Notes under the pieces: model-generated
Told to the model about the DNA's origin: nothing
The model's database searches: none
The model's input: only the letters and a program-made list of their open reading frames with translations
NCBI GenBank assembly: GCA_032119595.1
Contig: JAUMBQ010000005.1
Location: 186,001 to 250,000 of the forward strand
Length of the DNA: 64,000 nt
Direction of reading: 5' to 3'
From: JAGIBJ01 sp032119595
Lineage (GTDB): Bacteria > Actinomycetota > Thermoleophilia > Solirubrobacterales > Solirubrobacteraceae
Shown: positions 7,964-16,714 of the stretch, one piece after another
Numbering within the stretch: the first letter of the stretch is position 1
Layout of the letters: each line of letters starts with the position of its first letter
Translations under genes and position numbers: made by a program

Positions 7964-8730
7964 TCGCCCCGTCCTTGGCGCTTGGCCAGCGCGCGCTTCG
8001 GCTGACGTTCCGCCGCCCGCAGTTCCTCATCCCGCTGTTTCTGATGCCGTCGATCTTCCTCGCCGTAAACACCGGTGGGTTGGCGTCGACGACGCGGCTT
8101 CCGGGATTCCCGGAGACCTCCGGCTTCCTGGATTTCCAGCTCCCCGCTGCCATGGTGCAGTCGTTGATGCTGAGCGGTCTCCAGGCGGGAATCGCCGTGG
8201 CGTTGGAGATCGAGAGCGGGTTCTTCGACCGGCTGATCACCGCGCCCGTCGCGCGGCTCTCGATCGTCGCTGGTCGGCTCATCGCCGCCGCGGTGCTCGC
8301 GGTCGTGCAGGTCGCGTTCTTCTTGGTCGTCGGCCTCGTGTTCGGCGCGCAGGTCGCCGCTGGCGTTGGAGGCGCCGTCCTCGTTCTCGTGTTGGGGTCG
8401 TTGGCTGCCGTGGCCTTTGCGGCGATCGGCATGGCCATCGCGTTCCGAGCCAGGCAAGCATCAGTGGTTCAAGGCATGTTCCCGTTCGTGTTCGCGATTC
8501 TCTACCTCTCGTCCGCGTTCTTCCCTCGCGAGCTTCTGGGCTCCCCCGCCGACTCCATCTCCGCGTGGAATCCGCTGAGCTACATGGCCGACGGACTCCG
8601 GACGCCGATTGCCTTCGGGCTGGAGTGGACGCCGATCCTTGAGGGCTTTGCGGTCACCGGGGCCGTCATTGTGGTGGCGTCCCTACTCGCGGTCGCTGGA
8701 CTTCGCTGGAGGTTGTCTGATGCCGTCTGA
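7960..8730 (+). CDS. ABC-2 type exporter permease (first)
   Basis: A 256-aa membrane protein with six hydrophobic segments of the ABC-2 family. The start GTG overlaps the ATPase stop (GTGA), and the end overlaps the second permease by 11 bases. The large periplasmic-side loop between helices 1 and 2 and the SSAFFPRELL segment before the last helices are typical of DrrB-like permeases. Together with the next gene it probably forms a heterodimeric channel for the DrrA-like ATPase. Confidence 0.85.
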   Translation: MIAPSLALGQRALRLTFRRPQFLIPLFLMPSIFLAVNTGGLASTTRLPGFPETSGFLDFQLPAAMVQSLMLSGLQAGIAVALEIESGFFDRLITAPVARLSIVAGRLIAAAVLAVVQVAFFLVVGLVFGAQVAAGVGGAVLVLVLGSLAAVAFAAIGMAIAFRARQASVVQGMFPFVFAILYLSSAFFPRELLGSPADSISAWNPLSYMADGLRTPIAFGLEWTPILEGFAVTGAVIVVASLLAVAGLRWRLSDAV

Positions 8731-9541
8731 TCTCGTGAGCGCTCCGGTCCAGCGATCCGAAGAACCGGGCAGACAGCGCTTGATCGACTGGGCTGCCGTG
8801 CGCGCGTTGGTCGTGCGCGGCCTCAACGAGCTGCTTCGGGTGCCTGGCGCCGCGATTCCCGGGATCGTGTCGCCGGCGATCTTCTTGATCGGGCTCGTGC
8901 TCGTGTTCGGGAAGGCGACCGATATCCCCGGCTACGGAACGTCAAGCTTCCTTGCGTTTGTCCTCCCGGTGGCGCTCCTCCAGAGCGCCGGGTTCACGGG
9001 CGGTGCAACCGGCGTCAACCTCGGGCGCGACATCGAGGGTGGTTGGCTCGACCGACTGCTGCTCTCGCCGACGAGTCGGGCCACGATCCTCGTGGGCCTC
9101 GTACTCTCGGCCTCGCTGCGGGTCCTGATTCCGGTCCCGCCGCTTCTGCTCATCGCGATCGCCGTCGGCGCCCCGGTCCCGAGCGCCCTCGGCGTCGTGA
9201 TCACGTTCGTGATCGTCGTGATGTTCACGGCCGTCGCCGCCACATGGGCGTCGATCTTGGCCTTGATCTTCAAGAGCCAACAGGCTTCGCCACTGATGCA
9301 GTCGTCGATTCTCAGCTCGTTGCTGTTCTCCGCATCGTACGCCCCGCTCGAACTCCTCCAGCCGTGGATGCGCACCATCGCCGAGCACAACCCCGTCACG
9401 CTCGTGGTCGAGGGCATCCGGCAGTGCTACGTCGGCGATATCACCTGGGCCGTCACCTGGCACGCCCTCGCCGCCCTCTTGGTCATGGGCGCCATCTTCA
9501 GCCTCTGGGCGCTCGTGCGCCTGCGCCGCTACGAACGCTGA
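8720..9541 (+). CDS. ABC-2 type exporter permease (second)
   Basis: A 273-aa ABC-2 permease with about six membrane helices and a hydrophilic N-terminus (MPSDLVSAPVQRSEE). ATG 8720 lies inside the end of the previous gene, giving translational coupling; the longer open frame upstream of it is a reading of the overlapping gene and is not used. The segment ILSSLLFSASYAPLELLQPW before the last helices matches DrrB-like permeases. It is the last gene of the exporter operon. Downstream is a 300-base non-coding stretch with a large inverted repeat. Confidence 0.85.
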   Translation: MPSDLVSAPVQRSEEPGRQRLIDWAAVRALVVRGLNELLRVPGAAIPGIVSPAIFLIGLVLVFGKATDIPGYGTSSFLAFVLPVALLQSAGFTGGATGVNLGRDIEGGWLDRLLLSPTSRATILVGLVLSASLRVLIPVPPLLLIAIAVGAPVPSALGVVITFVIVVMFTAVAATWASILALIFKSQQASPLMQSSILSSLLFSASYAPLELLQPWMRTIAEHNPVTLVVEGIRQCYVGDITWAVTWHALAALLVMGAIFSLWALVRLRRYER

Positions 9542-9844
9542 GCGACGACGGCGGCGCTCAACGAGACCCATCGGTCAGCGACCCCTGCGCCATGTGGGGT
9601 GAGGCCCGCCAGCGGAAGGACGGGCCCAGACCCCGTCAGAAGAGGCCCGCAACAGCGCAGGCCGACCCCCACCGACCAGCGCCGGCCGCCCCAAGGCCTG
9701 CAAGCGCCGCCGCCAGCGCACCGCTGCAGGGCCGGGGCCGGGTGTCTCCCGGCCAGACCGTGGCGACCGCCAGTGAGCGCCAGCGAACGGCTTAGGGTGT
9801 CTGGACGGGAGACACCCGGCCCCCGGCCCGACCAGCGTGTCGCC
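9542..9844. other. GC-rich non-coding stretch between convergent genes
   Basis: No gene supported. The first 185 bases are GC-rich without clear structure; the rest is occupied by a long inverted repeat, listed separately. Confidence 0.6.
9729..9830. repeat. Long imperfect inverted repeat, possible bidirectional terminator
   Basis: The left arm 9729-9758 and the right arm 9799-9830 are reverse complements over about 30 bases with one extra G and one mismatch; shared core GGGTGTCTCCCG. The 40-base loop holds a smaller CGCCAGTGAGCGCCAGCG-type repeat. It separates the plus-strand ABC operon from the minus-strand HIT gene. Confidence 0.75.
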
Positions 9845-10258
9845 CTAGGAGGTCGCGCGCAGGACCGAGGCCGCAGCCTCGATGTCCTGGGAGTCGCCTG
9901 AGTGCGGAACCCAGGGGAGCTGAAGGGGGTCGGCGGCGTAGCGCGGGATGACGTGGAGGTGGAAGTGGAAGACGGTCTGCCAGGCGTGTTCGCCGCAGGA
10001 GTTGAGGAGGTTCACGCCGTCGGCGCCGAGGCCTCGGATGGCGCGCCGAGCGACCTTCTGGCCCATGCGGGCGCAGGCGGCGAGGTCTTCGTCGTCGATC
10101 TCCAGGACATCTTTGGCGTGAACGCGGGGAATCACGAGGACGTGGCCGCGGGTCGCCGGGTTGATATCCATGAAGGCGATCACGCGGTCGTCCTCATCGA
10201 TCTTCTGAGCGGGGATCTGCCCGCTCACGATGGCGCAGAAGATGCAGTCGTCAGGCAC
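9845..10258 (-). CDS. HIT-family nucleotide hydrolase
   Basis: A 137-aa histidine-triad protein. The triad HFHLHVIPR sits at residues 98-106 (His98, His100, His102) and the N-terminal CIFCAIVSGQIPA is the usual Hint-type opening. Members hydrolyse AMP-linked substrates such as adenosine phosphoramidates; the physiological substrate here is unknown. The GTG start lies 9 bases after the cca stop, so this is the last gene of the rplM-to-HIT series, though a TAGCCT box at 10270-10265 could also drive it on its own. Confidence 0.92.
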   Translation of the reverse strand: MPDDCIFCAIVSGQIPAQKIDEDDRVIAFMDINPATRGHVLVIPRVHAKDVLEIDDEDLAACARMGQKVARRAIRGLGADGVNLLNSCGEHAWQTVFHFHLHVIPRYAADPLQLPWVPHSGDSQDIEAAASVLRATS

Positions 10259-10264
10259 AGCCGC

Positions 10265-10270
10265 AGGCTA
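10265..10270 (-). promoter_or_regulatory. TAGCCT -10-like box before the HIT gene
   Basis: On the minus strand TAGCCT ends six bases before the GTG at 10258 and includes the cca stop codon. Weak evidence on its own; it fits the start-proximal pattern seen elsewhere. Confidence 0.25.
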
Positions 10271-11725
10271 CCGCTCGTCCGCGGCGGAAACGGCCGCCGC
10301 GAGCGCAGCGTCGCCAGTGAGTGCGGGATCGAGGTAGCGCGCGCGCCGCTGGGCTTCGAGGGCCACGCCAAGCCAGGGGCCGGGCGGGCGCCCGGTCCGA
10401 GCGACGAGCTGGTCGCCATCGAGCAGTGGGCTCGGGGCGCCGCCCGCCTCACGCCACGCGATCGCCTCCGGAAGCATCAGGCGGGTGAGTTCGGCGTGCG
10501 CCTCGATCGCTGGCTCGGCACGGCGACCGCGCGTCGCAAGGCGATCCGCGAGGCCGAGCACGGTGACCTCGACCTCGACCGGCTCACAGGTGCGCATGTA
10601 GTCGTAGATGCCGCCACGGTTCAGCGGCTGCGCGTGGACGAGGAACCCAAGACGCAGATGATGCAGCGTCAGGCCCTGCACGACCTTGATGACGCGCCGC
10701 GGCAGCCGAAGGCGTTCGAGGATGTCGCCCGCCATCTTGTGGCCGACGCGATCGTGGCCCGGGAATCCGAAGCTCCCCCGTTCGGGGTTGAAGACACGGG
10801 TCTGCGGCTTGGCGATGTCGTGCAGGAGCGCCCCGAAGCGCATGCACTCGCGCACCGTGACGCCTCCGGCGACCTCGTCGCCGAGGCGGCGCGAGAACCA
10901 GTCGGCCGCGTCGTCGTCGACGAAGTCGGCCAAGGACTGTTCGAGCGCAACGGTGTATTTCAGGACCTCGCGGGTATGCCCGCCGACATCGAGGTGGTGA
11001 TAGGCGCTCTGCTGCACCCCGTCGAGCGCCGCCACTTCCGGCAGCACGGCATCGAGGCCACCGAGCGACGCCAACGACGTGAGGCCCTCGAGGGGCCGCG
11101 GACCGAAGAGCACGCCTCGGACCTCAGCTCCGATCCGCTCTCCCGCGACCTGCGACAACGCCGGCGCCGCCCGCCTTGCCAGCCGAACCGTCTCACCGTC
11201 GACCGTCCACGGCGCGCCGGCCAATGCCCGCGAGATCCGCAGGACGCGAAGCGGATCCTCGTCCAACGAGGCGGGCCCGCAAACCCTCAGGACGCGGGCG
11301 GCGAGATCCTCCCGTCCGCCAACGAGATCGATGATCGCCTCGGCCGAGAAGTGGGGCCAGGACCGCGCTTCGGAGAGCGGCAGCGCGAGCGCGTTCACGG
11401 TGAGGTCGCGCCGCAGGAGGTCCGGCGCAAGGCCCTCGGGGTGCAGTGGCATGACATCGACCTGCATCCCGCCCGCGGCCGTGACCCGGAATCCGCCGAA
11501 CCGGTCTGAGAGCGGGAACCGCGGAGCGCGCAGCGCGTCAGCCACGGCCCGTGCAACCGGTCCGGGATCGCCATCGATCGCAAGGTCAAGATCCAGCGGC
11601 GTCGGATTGCCGAGGAGCACGTCGCGGATGGCCCCGCCGACGATCCAGCCGCGGCCGGGCGCAGCGTCGTTAGCCACGGCGAGCGCCTTGGCGGCGATCG
11701 CCTCGACATCGGCCGTGGCCGTCAC
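10268..11725 (-). CDS. cca: CCA tRNA nucleotidyltransferase / poly(A) polymerase family with HD domain
   Basis: A 485-aa nucleotidyltransferase-fold enzyme. The N-terminal catalytic domain shows GGAIRDVLLG near residue 30 and the metal-binding DLDLAIDGD near residue 45. An RNA-binding region follows, then a C-terminal HD domain (HTREVLKYTVA, then LLHDIAKP). This architecture matches actinobacterial enzymes that add or repair the CCA end of tRNA. Some relatives are poly(A) polymerases, so the exact specificity is not certain from sequence. The GTG start overlaps the alr stop (GTGA). Confidence 0.82.
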   Translation of the reverse strand: MTATADVEAIAAKALAVANDAAPGRGWIVGGAIRDVLLGNPTPLDLDLAIDGDPGPVARAVADALRAPRFPLSDRFGGFRVTAAGGMQVDVMPLHPEGLAPDLLRRDLTVNALALPLSEARSWPHFSAEAIIDLVGGREDLAARVLRVCGPASLDEDPLRVLRISRALAGAPWTVDGETVRLARRAAPALSQVAGERIGAEVRGVLFGPRPLEGLTSLASLGGLDAVLPEVAALDGVQQSAYHHLDVGGHTREVLKYTVALEQSLADFVDDDAADWFSRRLGDEVAGGVTVRECMRFGALLHDIAKPQTRVFNPERGSFGFPGHDRVGHKMAGDILERLRLPRRVIKVVQGLTLHHLRLGFLVHAQPLNRGGIYDYMRTCEPVEVEVTVLGLADRLATRGRRAEPAIEAHAELTRLMLPEAIAWREAGGAPSPLLDGDQLVARTGRPPGPWLGVALEAQRRARYLDPALTGDAALAAAVSAADER

Positions 11726-12843
11726 CGGCGGGGGATCCGCGGCCCGAGCCCGCAGGTGATTTCGTAGTTAATCGTCCCGAGCGTACGTGCGAGATCCTCG
11801 GCGAGGATGCGCTCTTCACCCTGCTCGCCGATCAGCACCACCTCCGAGCCGACGGGCACGGGCTCGGAGCCCAGGTCCACCGCGACGCTGTCCATGCTGA
11901 CCGTCCCGACCGTCCGGACGCGGCGTCCCTCGACCAGCGCCTCGGCACGGTTCGTCAAGCCGCGACGCCAGCCATCGGCGTACCCGACCGGCACGATGCC
12001 GAGGTATCCGTCGCGGTCCGCCACCCAGCGACGCCCGTACCCGGTGCTCTCCCCCGCGCGCACACGACGCACCGCCCCGAGCGAGGCCGTAAGCGACAGC
12101 GCTGGTGCGAGATCACGCGAGCGCGGGTCGGCGCCGAAGGGGTCGAGGCCGTAGATGGAGACACCGGGCCGTACGAGGTCGAAGTGCGCGGCGTCGTCCC
12201 GCAGGATCGCTGCGGAGTTGGCGGCGTGCGCCACGAGGCCTGGCGCGATCTGCCGGGCCGTGGGAACCCAGGCGGCGAATCGAGCAAGCTGTTCGCCGAA
12301 GAACCGGTCGCCCAGTTCGTCGGACGTTGCGAAGTGCGTCATCACGCCGGCGGCTTCCAACCCAGGCTCGTCGACGCACCGCTGCAGCAGCCGGCTGGCC
12401 TTGTCAGGGTCCCGGGTTCCGAGCCGCCCCATGCCCGTGTCAAGCTTGATGTGCAGGCGGGCGCCGCCCAGTGCCGCTGCGGCGTCGAGCATCGCGTCGG
12501 TCCAGGCGACGAGATCGGCGTCTGCGGCCAACGCCACCTCAAGTTCGTCGGCGGTCAGCGGCCCGAGGATCAGCAGGCGGGCATCGATGCCGGCCGTTCG
12601 AAGCTCAGCCGCTTCCGCCGCGGTGGAGACGGCGAGCCACGTCGCACCTCCAGCCAGCGCAGCGCGGGCCGCAGTCGTGGCGCCATGGCCGTACCCGTCG
12701 GCCTTGACCACGGCGCAGCAGACGCTTCGCGGCGCCTCGCCACCCATCCGGGCGACATTGGCCGTGATCGCCGCGGCGTCGATCCTTGCACTGGCCCGCT
12801 CCGCGCGCGGCCGGAGCGACGAAGCAGAGGCGGCGTCAGACAT
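11722..12843 (-). CDS. alr: Alanine racemase
   Basis: PLP-dependent racemase (373 aa) supplying D-alanine for peptidoglycan. The PLP lysine is Lys47 in AVVKADGYGHG. The C-terminal beta domain contains GESTGYGRRW and GTVSMDSVAVDLG. The frame is open upstream into nnr, but the ATG at 12843 gives a normal-length enzyme; GATACG/TACGAT lies 6-8 bases before it, which fits a start-proximal promoter. It overlaps cca downstream (GTGA). Neighbours glmS, glmM and acpS make this a cell-envelope precursor cluster. Confidence 0.95.
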   Translation of the reverse strand: MSDAASASSLRPRAERASARIDAAAITANVARMGGEAPRSVCCAVVKADGYGHGATTAARAALAGGATWLAVSTAAEAAELRTAGIDARLLILGPLTADELEVALAADADLVAWTDAMLDAAAALGGARLHIKLDTGMGRLGTRDPDKASRLLQRCVDEPGLEAAGVMTHFATSDELGDRFFGEQLARFAAWVPTARQIAPGLVAHAANSAAILRDDAAHFDLVRPGVSIYGLDPFGADPRSRDLAPALSLTASLGAVRRVRAGESTGYGRRWVADRDGYLGIVPVGYADGWRRGLTNRAEALVEGRRVRTVGTVSMDSVAVDLGSEPVPVGSEVVLIGEQGEERILAEDLARTLGTINYEITCGLGPRIPRR

Positions 12844-12904
12844 CGTTCGATCGTATCTGGCTGCGCTCCGGAGCCCGTGCGCCGCCGGCCCTGACCCTGG
12901 GCGG

Positions 12905-14413
12905 TTAGCTTGGCCGGAAGCTGCCGCGTGCTGCGGGGAGATGCTCGGCGACGTCGAACGCGACCACACCATCGGGCGCCCCGGCCTGTGCCGCAGCGAG
13001 GCGTCCGGCCCGGGCATGCAGGCGGACCCCGGCGCAGGCGGCCAGCCAGGGATCGATCCCGGCGGCGAGCAACGCGCCGATCGCGCCAGCGAGGACATCG
13101 CCGGTCCCGGCGGTCGCCAACGCCGGGACCGGCAGGTCGTTGATGGCGACCCGCCCGTCCGGCACCGCGATCAGGGTGTCGTCGCCCTTGAGCACGACGA
13201 CCGCCTGGCTGCGGCGAGCCGCCTCGCGGACGCTGCCGAGCCGAGCCGCCGACAGCTGCGCCGAGGACAGGCCCAAGAGCCGCGCGAGTTCACCGGCGTG
13301 CGGCGTGATGATGAGCGGCGCGCTGCGCCGCAGCCGCTCGGGGGTACCCGCGAACGGCGCCAGACCATCCGCGTCGAGCACCACCGGACGGTCCGTGCCG
13401 AGCGCCGCGTCAATGAGGGCAGCGGCATGGTCGTCGTCGCCAAGCCCAGGCCCTACGACGATGGCGTCGGCACGATGCGCAAGGAGTGGCGCGAGGACAT
13501 CGTCGACCGACTCGTCCGGGAAGGCCTGGACGATCGCCTCAGGAGCGGCCCCGCGGACGAGCGCGACCGCAGGCTCCGAGACGACGGCCGTCACGTATCC
13601 GGCGCCCGCTCGCTGGGCGCCACGCACGCAGAGCAGGCCGGCCCCTGGATACTTCGCGCCGCCGGCCAGGACGACGACCGCCCCCGCCGCGTACTTGTGT
13701 GAGTCGCCGCCTCGAGTGGGGAGTGCCCGGAGCACCGCGTCGGTCAATGCGCCCGTCTGCGAGGTGACAGGGGCACCGGCTGGGATCCCGATGTCGACGA
13801 CTTGCAAGACGCCGACACGCCCCTTTGCGGGACGCACGACGTGCCCCGGCGAAGGCCGGTGGAACGTCACGGTGCGGATGGCCTGGATCGCCTCACCCAG
13901 GATTTCTCCTGTGGCGGCATCGATGCCGGTGGGCAGGTCGCACGCGATGACCGGCAAACCACGCTCCGCGACCGTCCTGATGACTTCCAGCTCCGGGTTG
14001 CGCGGCGCGCCGGTCGCCCCGGTGCCCAGGAGTGCGTCGATCGCGCCGGTCGCGCCGTCGAGCAGTGTCGGCTCGAAGGCGCGGAGCGGAAGCGAGCAGG
14101 CATCGCGGGCGAGGGCCGCATCGCCGCGGTATCCATCGGCGCCTCGCGTGATGAGGACGATCACGTCACGCCCGGCCTCGTGCAGCGCCTGCGCTGCCAC
14201 CAGCCCGTCGCCACCGTTGTTCCCGGGGCCGCAGAGCACCGCGATGCGGCCACCCGGCAGCTGACTGGCGGCCGCAACCGCCAGGGCCCGGCCCGCCCGA
14301 AGCATGAGGTCGAATCCGCGAACGCCTTGCTCCACGGCGAATCGGTCACTGATTCCCAGCTCCTCGGGGGAGAGCAGCGGGGCCAGCCAGCTCGGCAGCG
14401 GTGACGCGGTCAC
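12905..14413 (-). CDS. nnr: Bifunctional NAD(P)H-hydrate epimerase / ADP-dependent dehydratase
   Basis: A 502-aa fusion that repairs hydrated NADH/NADPH. The N-terminal YjeF_N epimerase domain (to about residue 210) contains VLCGPGNNGGDGLVAA and ACDLPTGIDAATG. The C-terminal ribokinase-like dehydratase domain shows GPGLGDDDHAAAL, VLDADGLAPFAG, ITPHAGELARLLG and GTGDVLAG. The GTG start overlaps the acpS stop (GTGA). The stop lies 61 bases before alr. The acpS-nnr-alr order is usual for Actinobacteria. Confidence 0.95.
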   Translation of the reverse strand: MTASPLPSWLAPLLSPEELGISDRFAVEQGVRGFDLMLRAGRALAVAAASQLPGGRIAVLCGPGNNGGDGLVAAQALHEAGRDVIVLITRGADGYRGDAALARDACSLPLRAFEPTLLDGATGAIDALLGTGATGAPRNPELEVIRTVAERGLPVIACDLPTGIDAATGEILGEAIQAIRTVTFHRPSPGHVVRPAKGRVGVLQVVDIGIPAGAPVTSQTGALTDAVLRALPTRGGDSHKYAAGAVVVLAGGAKYPGAGLLCVRGAQRAGAGYVTAVVSEPAVALVRGAAPEAIVQAFPDESVDDVLAPLLAHRADAIVVGPGLGDDDHAAALIDAALGTDRPVVLDADGLAPFAGTPERLRRSAPLIITPHAGELARLLGLSSAQLSAARLGSVREAARRSQAVVVLKGDDTLIAVPDGRVAINDLPVPALATAGTGDVLAGAIGALLAAGIDPWLAACAGVRLHARAGRLAAAQAGAPDGVVAFDVAEHLPAARGSFRPS

Positions 14414-14751
14414 GCGACCACGACCATCGCCACCGCGGCGGCGGCGAGCTTCGTATGCGTGATCGACAGGGCGACTGGTCCGAGCCCGGCGAGCGGCCCG
14501 TGCAGCACGACGCCGGGTGCCCCCGTCGGCTTGTGAACCACCTCAATGTCGCGCGCGTCCCACACCGTCAGTTCGAGCGCTTTGACGACCGCCTCCTTGG
14601 CGCAGAACCGAGCGGCATAGTGCCGCGCCGGCACCGCCTGGCGATCGGCATACGCCTGTTCCCCGTCGGTGAAGAGCCGTGCCCGCAGGTTCGGCGTGCG
14701 CTGCAGCGCCACGGCCATCCGATCGACCTCAAGCAAATCGATCCCGACCAC
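14410..14751 (-). CDS. acpS: Holo-[acyl-carrier-protein] synthase
   Basis: A 113-aa phosphopantetheinyl transferase that activates acyl carrier protein for fatty-acid synthesis. The opening GIDLLEVDRM and the motif RFCAKEAVVKAL carry the magnesium and CoA-binding acidic residues; a further segment is LSITHTKLAAAAVA. GTG start at 14751, 12 bases after the glmS stop. The length is at the short end of the family but complete. Confidence 0.93.
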   Translation of the reverse strand: MVGIDLLEVDRMAVALQRTPNLRARLFTDGEQAYADRQAVPARHYAARFCAKEAVVKALELTVWDARDIEVVHKPTGAPGVVLHGPLAGLGPVALSITHTKLAAAAVAMVVVA

Positions 14752-14763
14752 GGCGCTGCCCGC

Positions 14764-16623
14764 CTACTCGACGGTGACGGTCTTGGCGAGGTTCCGTGGC
14801 TGATCCACGTTGAGTCCGCGACGCACGGCGATCTCGTACGCCAGCAGCTGAAGCGGAATCACCGCGAGGAGCGGCTGCAGCGTCCAGTCCGTGAGCGGCA
14901 CGGGGAACACCTCGTCGGTGTGTTCCGACATGGCTGCTTCATCGCCGGCGGTCACGACGGCCAGCACATGCGCGCCGCGGGCGCGGACCTCTTGGATGTT
15001 GGAGATCACCTTCTCGCGGACGGGTGAGTTCGTCGCCACCACGACGACGGGCGTGTTCTCGTCGAGCAGCGCGATCGGCCCGTGCTTCATCTCACCGGCC
15101 GGGTAGGCGTCGGTGGCGATGTAGCTGACTTCCTTGAGCTTGAGGGCACCCTCAAGCGCGATCGGCAGGCCGACATGGCGGCCGAGGTAGAGGAAGAAGT
15201 CGGCGGAATAGTGGTCGTCAGCGGCGCGCTTGATCGACGCTTCCGACTGCTCCAACAGCTCGGTGATCGCGTGCGGGATCGCCTTGAGGCCGGCGATGAG
15301 CTCCCGGCGTTCGGCCACGGACTGCGTGTCGCGGAGTTCGGCGAGCTTGAGCGCGAGCAGGTACATCACGGCGAGCTGCGCCATGAAGGTCTTGGTGGCG
15401 GCCACGCCGATCTCGAGGCCGGCCCGCGTGAAGATGACGCCGTCCGCGTCGCGCGTGGCCTGTGAGCCCATCACGTTCGTGACGGCGATGACCGTCGCGC
15501 CGGACTCGCGTGCGACCCGCATGGCCGCGAGCGTGTCAGCGGTCTCGCCGGACTGCGTGATGCCGATAACGACATCACTGGGCCGCAGGACCGGGTTGCG
15601 GTACCGGTATTCGGAGGCGACCTCCACATCCACGGGGACCCGCGCGTACTCCTCGATCACGTAACGACCCAGCAGGCCCGCGTGGAACGACGTGCCGCAG
15701 GCGACGATCACGATCCGCGTCGCTTCGCGGAGCGGCTTCAGATCGAAACCTTCCCCGAAGTCGACGGCGTCGTCCTGCCAGAGACGGTCGGCGATGGTCT
15801 CGGCAACGGCGTCCGCCTGCTCGTGGATCTCCTTGAGCATGAACGTGTCGTACCCGCCTTTCTCGGCGGTCTCCTCGTCCCACTCGACCTCGTAGGTATC
15901 GCGCTGGATGACGCCCGCACCATTGGAGCCATGGATGGTCACGCCGTCGGCCCGGAGCTCGACGATCTCGCCATCCTCGATCGTGAGGGCCTGACGGGTG
16001 TACTGCAGGAAGGCAGGGATGGCGGAGCCGACGAACAGTTCGCCGTCGCCCTGGCCGATCACGAGCGGGCATTCCTTGCGGTACGCAACGAGCCGGCCCG
16101 GCTCAGCCGCCGACATGGCCACGAACGCGTAGTGCCCTTCGAGTTCGGCGACGGCCGCCGCGACGGCATCGACGAGGTCTTCGTCGCCGTGGGAGGCGAT
16201 CAGGTGGGCGATCACTTCAGCGTCCGTCTCCGACGTGAACTGCGCGCCGCCCGCGATCAAGCGCGCACGGAGCACCGCGAAGTTTTCGACGATGCCGTTC
16301 ACGACCACGTGGACGCGGTCGGCGGTGTCAAAGTGCGGGTGGGCGTTCGCTTCGGTGACCCGCCCATGCGTGGCCCAACGCGTATGCCCGATGCCGGTGT
16401 GGACCCCGACCCCGTTCGACGCGCCGTTGAGCCCGCCCTTTTCTTCCACGGCGGCGCGAAGGTTGGCGAGATTCCCCACGGCGCGGACGGCCGAGACGCT
16501 GCCGTCGGCGTTCAGGCCGGAGATGCCAGCTGAGTCGTAGCCGCGGTACTCCAGGCGCTGCAGGCCGGCGAGCAGGACCTCTTCAAGGTCACGTGGGCCG
16601 AGATATCCGACGATTCCGCACAT
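14764..16623 (-). CDS. glmS: Glutamine--fructose-6-phosphate aminotransferase (isomerising)
   Basis: A 619-aa enzyme that makes glucosamine-6-phosphate from fructose-6-phosphate and glutamine, the entry to UDP-GlcNAc. The N-terminal Ntn glutaminase opens MCGIVGYLG with catalytic Cys2; two SIS sugar-isomerase domains follow (ACGTSFHAGLLG, GITQSGETADT, LGRHVGLPIALEGALKLKE), and the C-terminus ends NLAKTVTVE as in the family. GGAG lies 6 bases upstream of the ATG. It follows glmM on the minus strand after a 91-base gap. Confidence 0.98.
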   Translation of the reverse strand: MCGIVGYLGPRDLEEVLLAGLQRLEYRGYDSAGISGLNADGSVSAVRAVGNLANLRAAVEEKGGLNGASNGVGVHTGIGHTRWATHGRVTEANAHPHFDTADRVHVVVNGIVENFAVLRARLIAGGAQFTSETDAEVIAHLIASHGDEDLVDAVAAAVAELEGHYAFVAMSAAEPGRLVAYRKECPLVIGQGDGELFVGSAIPAFLQYTRQALTIEDGEIVELRADGVTIHGSNGAGVIQRDTYEVEWDEETAEKGGYDTFMLKEIHEQADAVAETIADRLWQDDAVDFGEGFDLKPLREATRIVIVACGTSFHAGLLGRYVIEEYARVPVDVEVASEYRYRNPVLRPSDVVIGITQSGETADTLAAMRVARESGATVIAVTNVMGSQATRDADGVIFTRAGLEIGVAATKTFMAQLAVMYLLALKLAELRDTQSVAERRELIAGLKAIPHAITELLEQSEASIKRAADDHYSADFFLYLGRHVGLPIALEGALKLKEVSYIATDAYPAGEMKHGPIALLDENTPVVVVATNSPVREKVISNIQEVRARGAHVLAVVTAGDEAAMSEHTDEVFPVPLTDWTLQPLLAVIPLQLLAYEIAVRRGLNVDQPRNLAKTVTVE

Positions 16624-16714
16624 GGGTTACTCCGAGGTCGACGGCGAGGGAAGAGCCCGTCGACCGATCTTCGACGTTAGCAATCGGACCTTCGGAGAAG
16701 GCCCAAGGAAAGAA

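Noticed and set aside
9599..9901. 100-codon open frame in the GC-rich intergenic stretch
   Set aside because: Crosses the inverted repeat, runs into the HIT gene antisense, and is Arg/Pro-biased without any motif.
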